From assembly GCA_037954325.1 (NCBI GenBank), contig JBBMNZ010000019.1, forward strand, positions 9,004,501 through 9,068,500: a DNA stretch of 64,000 nt. The letters run 5' to 3'. The position numbers and the translations under genes are program-made. The notes under the pieces were generated by a model that was not told where the DNA came from, ran no database searches, and saw only the letters and a list, made by a program, of their open reading frames with translations. The stretch is from Fistularia commersonii (Eukaryota; Chordata; Actinopteri; Syngnathiformes; Fistulariidae). Shown piece by piece: positions 39,501 through 52,900 of this stretch (its first letter is position 1; each line of letters starts with the position of its first letter).

Positions 39501-41223
39501 GGTTCCCTATCTTGGCCATCCTGGCTGTACAGGGCTTGTAGGGGGTGGCCAAAGTGCTTGTTAAGTTCTGCTCTGATTTCTTGGTCACATAGGAGCTTTC
39601 GACCGATGGCAGAAGGGCGTTGTTGGTCACTGTCTGTACTGGCCTTTTGTAATGGGATCTGGGTGGTGTAAGTCAAGGTCTCCTTCCCTAATACCTGGAC
39701 CCGAGATTCTCCTTCATCAACAGAGTTAAAATTCTGCTGCTTGGCTAAATGACCAGGTGTGGCTGATAACTGAGAATGAGATGAAGATGATGAGGACGAA
39801 AGTAGTATGGCTGAGTCCTTACATTCAACATGCCTTTCCCCCACTGTGCCTGCTGCAGGCATGGAAGCAGCAGTGGCACCTGGGGTGACCGTCTTTTCTG
39901 TTGTTGAAGTCATGGCAGCAGTGACTGTGCTGCCGTCCGTCTTTGTGCTAGCTGACGCCTGGCAATAGTCATGGTCACTATAGCCACGGGATAGAACCCG
40001 CTTATTGGTGCTAGTGCTGCGATGCTCCTCAAGGCTGCTCCCTGCTTTTTGTTGAGTGACAGAATAAGGGAGGAAAGTGGATGCTTTGCTCAGCTGGGCA
40101 TAAAGCTCAGTCTGTTCAGGACCCTTCCTGGTAGGGCCCCTGCCTGAGGCACCTGGAGCTAGGGCCAGAGTGCCGGGGCCCAACTCTCCCAGTCTGGCTC
40201 TTTTGCATGCCAAGGCTGAGGAGGAACATGAAGACAACTTGGTTTTGAGCGATGCTTTGAAAGGATTCTCTTGACTGGCTTTGTGTGGGGGCGTGGTAGG
40301 TGGTGTCAGACCTAGAGGCCAGGGGGGACAAGTTGATGATGGGAAGGTGAGTGAATAAATTGGACATTGAATCAATCATTCAAAATATATCTCAATCCAT
40401 CCAACATTACTCATGCATAAATTCCCAGGTCAGTTTATGGACAGTGAAGCAAGATACATTCCTGATTAAAATGTTCACTTGTACTTGTGATAAACCTGAT
40501 CTCTATTTTATTGCAATTTTGACAAATTAATGTAATGCTTGATGTCACTTCATAGGGCTGTGCGCTGTAATACGAATGGCTCACTATCTACTTCTTTCTG
40601 ACCTTGGAAAGATCCTCTTTCGAAGAAAAATGAACAACACACTTCAAATTGAATACAATAGACATTCTGTTGCAAAATCTATGCATATTGCTGATATGGA
40701 TTTAGTGTTCTTGAACGAAAAGACACAATTTGCTTCTGCATGCTTCAGTGCGACCAAGTACCATATCTATCTGCTGTAAAATGTAGGACAACATGTGAAT
40801 ACTCAAAATGAACAGGCCAATGTTACTGTAGTTAAATTTCCGCTATGAAATGGATTCAAAAGAACAACTGGCAAATAGATTGTCATTCTTCTCAGATGGC
40901 ATGTCCTCACTGCTTGTGCCCTCCCATTTCTTTCCCCACCTCAAACAGATTTACAATCAGACAGATGGCAGTTATATGGGAAGCCCTGAGATGAGCCCAC
41001 TTTATAGCATTGTTAATGCACTCACACAAACGGCCGTCACCATTACTCTCATTCTTGCGTTCCACCTCTTCTTTATTGTTGTGTTCTCCCTTTTTCGTAC
41101 TTCCTATCTGCCATCTTCCTGGATCAATCTCCTCTTCTCCCTTTCCTACCTTCCACATATTTTCCTGTTTCTGCTGCACAGAAATAATGCACCAACACAC
41201 GCACACACAAACACAGACATTCA

Positions 41224-41312
<89 letters not shown>

Positions 41313-44300
41313 TGTCGTCATGAAGAGTCTCTTACTGGAGTCAAACGAAGGCCCTTTGAAACACCTACACTTCCCCCTTGTTTTCGAGTTTCTTAGGATG
41401 CACATCATTCTTCCTTTGTTTTTGAATTGCACCAAACGACAGCTATTAGTGACAAATCCAGACTTGGTGTATGCGGCAGAAAGACAGCTCGACAAAAATA
41501 GTGTAAAAGCTTAATACACAAATATGTGAGTTTCTAAAACCACTTGCTGTGTTTAGAATGTCTCATCCAACAGCTTATCGTGCTGCTACTATATTTCCCT
41601 TCCTCTTGCAAAACTGTGATATAGATAACTATGCCAAACTAAGGTAGATGGGGCGCAACACAACACCTTACTTTTTTGTTAAGAAGCACCAACAATGCAA
41701 AAATGATGCACACACAGACTCATACCTAAGAGCCATTAGTAATTGGGATGGAAAAATCTCCAAATAAGATAAATGTAAGCCTCTCAGGGAAATAAATTGT
41801 AAGTGGTGGATAATCCATTATATACTTATGCCAATAATTTAACCACTGGTGAAAAAACTGGAGAACAAGTGCATGAGATAGGACAGAGAAGGGCCTCTAA
41901 GCAAACAACAACTCTTGGCTTAAAGACTGGCTCCTGAGGTGAGCCATAGAAATAGAAATACACCCAAGTGTCATGAGATACAGTAATTAAAGACAACATG
42001 GCAGCAAAGGGTAAATCTATTAGCTTGGAAAAGATTAGGCCTGAACAGTCAAATCCCAGAGGGGAAGGGACGGGGGAAGGGGGGCAGCCTGTTGTAGCTT
42101 TATTGCACCTCTTTGTGTCATGGAGCATACAGCCAATAATTCAGTTTATCTTTTGATGAAATAGTAACCATTACTACAATAATTTATGATTCAAGCATAA
42201 AGTAATATATTGCTGACAGCAAGTTGCTGAGCGGTCTTTGGCATGTAACTGCCCACTTGTCTTATGTTCACAGGGTTATCAATTACAACAACCTAATCTC
42301 AGTTGCAGTGGAACGTTACTTTCCTCAGTAAAGGAGATGTAACTGGGGGCCAAAGCACTTTCACCCAGGCTTACTGGGATCTATATCCATCTGTCTCATA
42401 AAGCATAAGACAGAAAAGCTAATCCCTAAGTAGAAAAGGGGCTCAGTAACTTGGAGTTTTCTGCACTAATGACTTTCTTGCTAATATTCAATCTAAAATT
42501 TGCACAGGATGGTGAGGTCAGGTGAAAGGCTTTATTTGACTGGGCTAGTAAAATGGATGCGGTGGAACAGAACGGATGGAGAGATTTGGCCACAGGTCAA
42601 AACACTCAACCACGTGCCGTAAAACAGAAAGAAATATTAACTGTGCTTGATTGCCCCAGAGGTTAATCAGCCTTACTCTTTCCCTTCTTCAGGTCCTGAC
42701 AGGCATCCCCTTTGACCCTGGCAGCTTATATCCACAAAAGGGTTACAGCGCCCCTTGACAAGGTCAGTAGGAAAGAGGGAACCCTCTTAGGGTCCGATGT
42801 GCCACAAATTTCCATCCCACACGAGAGCATAGTACAAAGTGCAGGGTGCAGACATGAGCTATGTATATTGTGGGCCATTTCTGCTGCTAGTAAATGAATA
42901 CCCAAAAGAGCAAGTGCAACATCACCGTCTGTAAGAAGCAAAAGGGCAGCTACATTGACCATATACAATTAATCTTGTTAAAGCAGGTGGGTTTTATAGA
43001 TACAATATGTACGGAGAGAAAGAGATACTGACAATCATCAGGCAGTTACATTTTCCCTTTAGCTTGCCTCTGATATAGTTACACATAACTCAATAACACA
43101 AAAGTATGATGTCAGTAATGGAGCTCAAAACCCTCACAGTGACTCCATTTACAAGACAACATCCTTAAGTCTTAAACGTTGGAAAACAACTCCAATGTCA
43201 GCTGATCTAATTCCCTCAGTGTCTGGGGTCTTTACGAAAAGGATGGCACAGATCATATGGGCAAAACTGAATTTCGCAGCACAAAAAACAATTAAAATAA
43301 TAACAGCCATTTCAGTTTTCCTGTGATGTGTAGGCTTCGTAAGAAAGCAAGTAAGAAAGCTAAATGAGTCAGTCAGAAAGCATTAAGATACGACGTGGGA
43401 AGAATAAGAGCATATTAACTATTAAATTAAAGGAAAAGAGAGGAGCAATGGATGGGAGGGGTTCGCTAATAAACCCATAAGAGATTGGAAAGCCTAATCA
43501 ATACTCAGGCACATAAAGAATGTTCTCCTCTATCTTCACCTTGAACTTTGAACTGTTATGGAACTATGAAGATGTGGAAAAGCCTGTTAACCCATAACCA
43601 AGTGTAAATGGGATGTGGGAATTTTCCCTTAATGGTCTTTTGTGAAACTGTATCTTAAAAATGCTTACCTGGGGTTCCAGCAATCTCCACACTTAATGTG
43701 CATTCAATGGTTTTGCTCTCAAACGGTGATCCTTTGTGGTCACTGAAAGACAAAAAAAGCAATTTTTTCATTTCTCATGCAAAATCGAGATGTTCAAAGC
43801 TTTTATGAGCTAAGACATGGAAATGAGTAACAAAAATGCCTCAACTTGGAGTCTAGTCTTTAAAGTCTTCTGGGCTCTGATTTTATGTATCTATTTATTT
43901 ATTTAATTTATTATTTATTTAAATTTAATTTTCCTCTATAGGTTGTTGCTTTTTGCCTAGAAGAATGTGCAAAAACTTCTCACACTTACTTTGGAGACTC
44001 TGGGGTCAAAGGAAGTGGCAAGGTGGTTGGTTTGGCTGCAGAACACAAAGGAGCATGGGAAATTATTGATCTAGGTATAACACTTATGGCAGAAGAGAAC
44101 AGGTCCACATTCTGCAACAATTAATATCAAATTGGCTCATTAAAGGAAATTACAACTACACGAACACCCATCCCTGGTTAGAAAGTCTCTCTATGGGCAC
44201 TATTGTACAAACCATATCTTTTTAAATGACCCCGTTTAACAATTTATTCTCTTAAGATAAACTGTTCACTTTGTGAGGCAGGATGAAGTGATGGTACATG

Positions 44301-47300
44301 TTTTACAGGTGTCCAGATAAAGACATGCCCCGCTCAAGACAAGTTTCGAAATGGAATAAAGACATACAAAGACAATGCCACAAACAAGACACATGACAGT
44401 GGGTGAGCTCCTCCCTGGACACTGAAGTCATAATCACATGCACCAATAGCAGAGGAGGGAGAAAAGAGGAAGAAAGGAGAGTCAAGGAAGCTTGTGCAGT
44501 TGCCCGAGGCTCTGGCCGACTTATGCTCCAGCTAAGGAAACGTGGCTCTAATAGCACAACGCTATAGAGCAGCAACTGGGCTCTGAGACTAAATGTACAT
44601 ATTCGGCACACTCAGCTCAACCAGCCAGGGATGGTTCAAGGGTTGACTTTATGAATACAATACCTACAGCGGCAAAACAAGGTTCACCCCTTTTCCCACC
44701 CCTTTTTTTTCCCATTTCACTCTATTTAAATTTAAAAGAAGGCCTCTGGGACTAGCAAAAAGCAATGGCGAGCAGGCTGTTGTCACTTTTGCATATGCTC
44801 TCAGAATGAGTGTTAGATTCGAATTAGAATAGGGGTTAGTTGTGAAGTCAAACTGGGAAGTGGTTAGAGCAGGAGAGGGAGAAGAAAGAGCAGAGATAAG
44901 GCCAGTGGGGGGGATGCAGTCATGATTACCTAACAACGGGTGGCCCTGGTCGCCGGTGTGCTCGCTGAGTGCCTGTCTGTGTGGGTGCCCTTGCCCTTGT
45001 ATGATGCAGGGAGGGGCGGGCTCAGCAATTCTAGTTTCTGGGAAGAGTGGGCTTGGTGGGGCCCGTGAGAGCACCGCTGTGGGGCTGCTCATGACATGGT
45101 CATCATCATTGACACCATAATCATCATCATCAACTTCATCATCATCATGATCATCATCCTCCCCATAGCCTCCCTGGTTGGGCCACCCCAGCTTGAGTCC
45201 AAAACTCATATCTAGCCCTGGAATCGGCTGGTTAAGCCAGTTCTCTTGGTCAAATGTGATGGGGGACAAGACGGACAATAAGTCAGGCTTTTCAGCTTGA
45301 CTCGTACCCTGGTTTTCGAAGCCAGTGGTCCCTCTCAACTCTTTCTCTGCCTTTGATACAGCATGGACCAGGGTTTCAGACTGCTCAACTGATAATTTGC
45401 TGCAAGCCCTAGGTAAGGGTGGGATCTTGGATGGGACTAGCCGGGCCCGATAATGCGTGGGCTTCTGCTTCGAGGTGAGGAGCTGGCTGAGCAAGGGGTG
45501 TCCAGGCTTCTCATCCCTTTTCCTGATAGTCACTGTGACGTGCCTACGTAGAGCACAGGTAGCCCCACTCCTTTTACTGTGGCCTTGCCTGCCAAAGCCA
45601 TCACTAGCCTGAGTGGCGTCCACAGCCTCTCGGCAATGCTCACAGCTGTGACTCACCTCTCGGGGAGGGAGGGAATAAGAATGCATATACCTAATAAACC
45701 TAGCGGCGGCCAGGTGGCCCACATCACCTGGCGGCCTTCCTTCTTCACTGGGCGGCCCGTGCTCCATTTTGGGGCAGGTTTGGCCGCAGGTGGAGGTTCT
45801 GTGGCCGACAGGGATAGTAGCACCCTCCAACTCCTCAACCCCGTCATCGTGAGTGCAATGCTGCCACTTCCCAGCCCCAACACCAGCCACACTACATTCG
45901 CCTGCAGCCCGGCTCTCACCTCGCTGGTGATGCTGCTGTGGCGGTTGCTGCTGCTGCTGCTGCTGCTGCTGAGGTGGCACGGATGATTTCTTCTTGGTGT
46001 TGGTTGAGGAGCAGGAAGTGGAGGAAAGGGAGGAGAACGAGGAGGTGGAAGATGAGGATGGTGAGGAGGAGGAGGAAGAGGCACCAAGACCCAGGCCACT
46101 CTTGTCCCTGCTACCAGTTCCACCCCAGGTGCTCTTGACTTCACTGGCTTTGGTGTGTAGCAGGATGTCATCAGTGGCTGTTAGGTATTTCAGCAGCTCA
46201 GTACAAGGTCGCCTCAACGGGCGATTCTGTTGGCTTGAGCACCCTCTTGCTTTTCCATTCCAGGGGCTCTCCATCTGTTGAACAAAGTGAGACAGAGAGT
46301 GAGTAAAATGTATTCAGTTTACATAAATTGGAACATCTCACCGGTGTTAGTACTGTGCAAAGAATCCAGTTGTGAGAAATGTGAAAAGCTTTATTTGGCA
46401 CAAACATAAAAGGGGAAGAAATTGAGCCAGAGAGATGCTAAAAAATCTGCTCCAATAGCTTGAGCACAGCAGTTGCCCAACTGTCTGGGAGGCAATGGTA
46501 GGGGTGCAGTCCGCCCATCATCGTAATTGCGTGGCCCTCGGTGCACCACCATACTATTCTGTACACACACCACATCCTCCGGGAGTCCTCATTCGCCGTG
46601 CTCTAGAAATGGATGACTCAAAGGCAGTATGAAAATAGACTTTGTAGGGAAGGCTGCCACATTGCATGTGCAAACATGGTGCATCTGCACACATAAATGT
46701 CTGTCTGTGCTTGTCATGTAAAGATGATTAAGTTGAAACATTTTCAGAAAAAAAATGAATAAAAAACAACCAGCAATTTCAAAGATTCCACAAAATAAAA
46801 GTTGAATATTGTAGACTCTTGATAACGCTGGTCACGTTCTAACATTTAATCCAGACACATCAAATTAGTCATGCCAGTCGAGAACATGAGACAAACATTA
46901 CAAGTCTGATATGTTGAGATGTCTCAAGGCATCAGATTTCACTGTAGCAGTGCCTGTCGCTTCCTTTTTTTTTTTTTAACAGGCACCGTATCAAGACGGC
47001 TAAGTCGTAGAGCTAATGAGACAACAGTGCTGATGCCTCGCCTGGAAAGCCCAACAGCAATCAGCCTGTTTTCATTACGAGATGGCCCCCTGGGATAGGA
47101 GACTAGAGCAGTTGTCTAACATCTTCCAAAGGCGGCTACCAAAACAAGAAAAGTGTGAAATGGTGGGAGAGGGAAAGAAATAAGACGGAAAAAGAACAAC
47201 ATGTGAAAAATAAAAAAGCACTATCCAAAAATGGGTGTACAACTATGAAGAAACAGGAAAGCTGTGAGTGCATGTATGCATGCTTTCCCTACCTTGACGA

Positions 47301-49890
47301 CAGCAGGTGGTGGTCTGATCCGATGGTTGCTGCTGGCTGCATGGTTCTGTGCCTTGCCACATGTGTATTGATTATAGCTGAGCTGGGAGTTTGCTGGTGC
47401 CAGAAGGAGCTTCTTCAGCTGCAGACGGGCCCAAGCAGTACAACAGAGTGGAAGGAGATGTTGAAGTTAGTGTGTGTTAAGTGATTGACTCAATTGACAG
47501 CCATTATGAATGCACAAACAGGGGGTTCCTGATACATAGAAATAAATAATACCAATTAAAAAAGTAAATATATAAATGAATAAATAAATAACTGAAATAT
47601 TTTTTGAAGAAGGTTCTGTGATGTGAAAGTGGTTTTAAGTGTGTAACTGAACATGTTCAGTGTTTTTTTGTGTCTTTCTGCACCAGTGTTTTTGTGAAAA
47701 CAAACCCAGGGTTCTCTCATGTGATTGAATAAACAAAGTTGGGCATTTAGCTAAAGGTCATTTTGAAGGAACCAGCATGGAATAAAATGAACTACCACTG
47801 CAAACGTAACACAATATTTTAAGTCAAAGCTGTTCGATGAATGAATTTTTTTTTTTTTTTTTTTTCAAATGCCCAAACTCTTTAGTTGTCTCCCTGAAAA
47901 AAAAATAACCGCACAAATGTAAGCTGAATTCCCATCAAGAGGCCCGTCTTCCTTTGCCAAAAAAGTCATGGCTGTGGCAAGGTGGGATAAACAGAAACCC
48001 ACTGAGTATACCCAGCTGGCACCAGATGCCAATTTACCCTGAGAAAAATGTTAGATGATCACATTAGACTAAATTGGACTAGATTAAATTTAAGTTGGGT
48101 ATTGATATTCAGGATGTTAATAATGTTTGAAACAATATTATTACTAACAACGGCGAACAAATTAAACTAAACCATTTACTGATATTGATTTCTATCAATA
48201 TATAGAAAGATAAAACCGATATAATCTGCTTCAAAGATGACAGATTTCATGTAATAACAACTGATAAAATAAGCAAATCTAATATGGCAACTTTGCTCGG
48301 TCACTAAAAATAAAATTTTAATTGACCATCATCAAATGCCCATTAACATTCATTTTTGCTAAACTGACATCACAATGAACCTTCCAACAAAGATGGTGCA
48401 TGGATAGATTTCCAGGTTTTATTTTTTCCCCTCTCTTTCACAATGTATTTGCACATTTTTCATCCACGAATGACCCCTATACTAAATTCTTGGCAGTGAA
48501 TTGATATCACAGTGGCGTTGTTGTACAATAAGGACTTAAGGGCTCGAGCACTGATCCATTACATTTACTTTCCCACAACTTTGCATTTGCAAAGATGTGC
48601 AATACCACCGAAAATGCTAAATCCAGTGTGTATTAGCAAATTCATACTTGCACAAAAAAAAAAGATGGTTTTTATGTCTGGCCTCCATGAAAATTCTTAT
48701 CTTGAGTCTGCAACAGACTTTCACAAAACCACAAGTGTGTGTAAATGGTCAGATGCCAGGTGTCTGGAGTAGCATATGTTTTGATCTGGGAATGATGTGA
48801 CGGTAGAGTCGCATGAAATGGAAAAGACTGCGGGTCTTACAAGAGAAGGTTCCTCTGGCTCGGGGGTCCGTGGTGAGCCGTCGGGGGACGAGGGACAGCT
48901 CTGGTCACTGGCATTTGTCACGTCCCCATCTGCCAGGGCCTCAAACGAAGGCAGTCCGTCCTCATCCACCGGGATGCTATCCAGGGTCTCTGTAAGCACT
49001 GCCAGCAAGTTGGCCTCATTTTCTTCATCTATCTTCTTAGCAGGGGGAAATGGGGAAGAAGGAGACAGAAAAATAGACAGAAAAAATAGGGCATTTTAGT
49101 CTGGAGAAGTTGCATCCTTTTCTTACTAAATAGGGTAGGTGGGCGATCTGAGGCAAATTTTCATTGTTGTTGGGAGTCAGTGAGAAGATTTTATTTTCTC
49201 AATTTTGCAGCACCAGCAGGGGCTGTCTATTCCACCCGCCTTTGTAAAAAAAAAAAAATTCTCCTTATGCAAAGTGAGTCAGGCTTGTCACTCATATTTT
49301 AAGCATGCAGCTTACTGGACCAAAATAATAACACCCCGCAACAAACCCATTACCAGGGCTGACAAACAGCAAATATCCAGGGAAGGTAGGAATGGTCCGG
49401 GTAGGTATGGAGTAGTTTGCAGAGGTAAAGAAAAACAATGACTTTTGCAAGCAATCTACCGATAAAAATATTTATCAACCTAGAATACTAAAAAAAATGT
49501 GATATATTTAAACATTTAGACAGAGGACAGATGATTTCAATCACAGGAAGTTTCTATCAGCACCTCTGATAAAATATCTCTTTGCCACTCAGCACCTCTC
49601 TGGTGATCATCAACAGTTGTGTGTTTGAGCTGTCTGTTAATTAGTTGCGACTGTAATTGTGTTTCATAAAATAACGTGATAGACAGTTGCATAGCAAACA
49701 ATAACAAGAGTCAGGGATAGAGAGAGACATGGGAGCTGCAATCTATCAATGTGGATGTTTACCAAGATAAGAACTATTTGTCTGTGAAGACACTAAAGCT
49801 GAATAGTGCAAATTCATATAGATAGATATGAAGCAAAAGCAGAATGAAGCTTGCTTGACAGGGGATTTGTGTGTGTGTGTGCGCGCGCGC

Positions 49891-49927
<37 letters not shown>

Positions 49928-52900
49928 CTGTACTGTACTTTTGCTCATAAATACCAGGAAAATTTAAAGCGGTGGAAAGATAAACAGCATTTTCACCGTG
50001 GGACGTTCTGTGGCCAGCCCAACAAGAACAAATCCCCTTCATGCGCATGGCAGGATTAGCATCTTTCTGCGACGGTGTGTGGTCATCATTATGCCGAAGG
50101 GGCCAGCAATCCTTCTGATACCAGTGCTATACCTCTAAGACTCTGAATCCCACATGGGGAAAGGAAAAAAAAACATTACACACCCTCTTATTTCTGTCTA
50201 CCCCACTGACTTCACACAATTACACACCCACCATGAATGGCACTTTTGGAACAGCATTGAATTCATAGAGATTGCAGCCATTTCATTGCTTCCCCCCACT
50301 AAATTTCATTTACAGATGACACAGATATCTTGAATGTTCAGTTAGCTAACTAACAGTGAGTAAAACGTTAATCTGTTGCTTAGTGAACAGATCTTTTAAC
50401 AACATGAGCACTCTGTCATTATTAAAAAATCATGAAGGGGACATATTTCACAGAGATAACGCGACGTAGACGGGGGCCATGCTGCATTGCCAAGCGAATG
50501 CCTTGCAGGAAATTGCTCTGTATGAGGTGCCATGCTGTTTAATTACTTGTAAGGAGTTTAAAATCTACTCTGCAGAATACTGTGCACTACTGAAATGTTC
50601 ACCTTTTTCCAGCTTTCCAAGATATTACGTGGCTAATAATTGAGCAGGTATTTACTGCTGAAAAAGACTATTCGTCACCTAGACGTGCACTAAACACTAA
50701 AGACAAATTGAAAGTTGGATCAATTCAGACGATCACAAATGAGTCTTTAATGAGCTAACCATCTGTTGTGTCCAACCCGACTCGCAAAGCAAACGATGGA
50801 TGTGGGTAGGGCTTGAAGAAATTGCAGTGCCCGCCAGTGTGAAACTAGTCACCTCAAAAGTTGAGAAGTGCATGCTTCATTATGTCATGGTTTGGAAAGG
50901 ATTGGGGAATTGCTGCTGCTGCCAGCTTGAATGTAGAGATTTCAACCCTGTTTCAAAACCTCCACCAATTGGTAAGCTCCCACAGGCACACTGTATCCTC
51001 GACGATAACCCATAAGGGACTCTCATATTCTGAAAGAGACACTTGTAAAACCCTGAGTCGTGATGATCATGCCGCTGCCACTGCTGAAGCTCTAGTGGAG
51101 GCACTCATAGGCCAAGTGGGGATTTGAAAACTGGGGTAAAGAGCAAACCTCAGTGATCATTCCTACTCTGGAGAGTGCAAGATCTAATGCGTCCGTCCAG
51201 GAGTGTGAGCTATTCCATGCCGGTTTAACGTTGCAGGTTTTAGAGACCAAAGTCACTCTGCGCTTCTGATCTAGCTACCCCTTGTATGTTTGTAAACAAA
51301 TTATCTCTGTGTATGGACTTCGGGCTATATAGTACCCAAAGGGGCTTTCGAAATGAAAACTTGGCAACCTGCTGGAGGCCATGTCCACTTATATTGATTA
51401 CTACAGCAGCTGCTTAGAGAAAAGGAGGGCAGGAAGAACAAAGAGAAGGAAAAAAATGTCTCGGTGGGAGCACTTTCTCGCCCATCCCGCTTAATGGACC
51501 TCACCGAATTAAAGAGATCTTAACAATCCTGGGCTAATTGTGGGATCACAATATATTAACCCCGCTCCAATTCTAAAGGGTGCCATTTTGTGGGTGTTTT
51601 ATTCCAAATGCTTCAATTAGCCATAAAACATGCTGGCAAGTGCTGGCAGAGCTCCTCTCATTCCTCCTTCAACCGAGCTTCCCCATGCTGGAGAAAAGAA
51701 AGCCAACTCCAGTTGTTCATTATTAGGTGAGGCCCTTTTGTTATCAGGCAGGCTGTCTTTGAAATTGTCCTTGCCATTAACTCTTTTATTGAGTTCCACA
51801 CCATAGCATTGTGTTCCAGGAGATACTATTCACACAGCTGATAACAGAAGGTGAAGGAGCTGCATTGAACAAACACTCACTCCCAAACTCCAGGCCAAAT
51901 AGCCAAATTAAATCTGCTAATTGCTTCTCAAGGATTCCAAGCTCCTTGGTAAATTTGCCATGGATCAAATTTAAATGAGTTTTTCAGGGCAATGCATCAT
52001 TTACATGTTAAAATGAACCAAATGTGTTATGAAAGAAATTATGATAGCACTGATTACTGAATAACACCACGATGAATGTTCAGCAGACTAAACAGCCTAG
52101 CTGCTATCTTCAAACGAGAGGCAGAACATGTGACAGACACTCTGGATGTGGGAAGATAAAATATCTCTTATTAAGTGGGTCATATGGAAGTTAAAAAACT
52201 GTTTAGTCTCACTGCTTCTTTTTCTCTCACTCTATATTCTTGCAAAACAACAAAAAAAAAAACAAACAGTTGGCGAAAAGGAAAGCAGTCTTGACAAATT
52301 TACCCAATAACTGCTTGGCCAGATTAAATCTATGCCTTAACAATCTAATGGCATCGCTTCATCTCACTTGTTCTTTTCTTTTTTCTCATCAGTGTCACAT
52401 TTTAATAGCAATCCCTTAGATTAGGCAAAGCATCAAAACCAGACCCTTCGCATCATGGCACAATCAGGTATTTTTTGAAGTTGTGTGTGTGCGTTTGTGT
52501 GCGTTGGGGGGTGTTATCAAGTCATCACATTGTGACTCTGCCAAGAAAAACAACCTCAGATTTGATAAACAAATAATGTCATTCTGTGTTATTACCCCCA
52601 GCCCCCAGATTTCAGGAGAAATATATCAAAGTCAACCTTGCCGTTGAGACGTTAGTCAGGCCTGACACGTTGGCTGGTCACAAAGGCACAACATATGGCA
52701 GTTGAGAAGGAGGGAGGACAAGGAGGCAGGAACGGTAAGGGAGGCAAGCTGCACAGACTCGAGACAAATCGTGGCAATCACCAGAGATGGCTGGTCATTT
52801 GACATGAGCTTACTGAGATGGAGAGATGGTGATTATGGCTTATATGGACTGACGAGACCAAACATTAGACCATTGAGCCCCTAAGACGTAACAGGGACAG

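Noticed and set aside
39100..39564. 154-codon plus-strand open frame
   Set aside because: It lies antisense to exon 8 of ppargc1a, whose minus-strand translation matches the family throughout; the plus frame is a shadow.
40850..41396. Long His-Thr and Cys-Val open frames
   Set aside because: Products of reading through an (AC)n repeat.
44664..44929. Extension of the exon 5 reading frame to its own stop
   Set aside because: The donor at 44929 restores the conserved LLAKPTT join and the phase of exon 6; residues past it are not conserved.
45579..45986. 135-codon plus-strand open frame
   Set aside because: Antisense to exon 5; the Leu run is just the CTG side of the coding CAG repeat.
45653..46171. 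172-codon minus-strand frame in exon 5
   Set aside because: Overlaps the true frame of exon 5 and does not match the family; the 448-codon frame keeps phase with exons 4 and 6.
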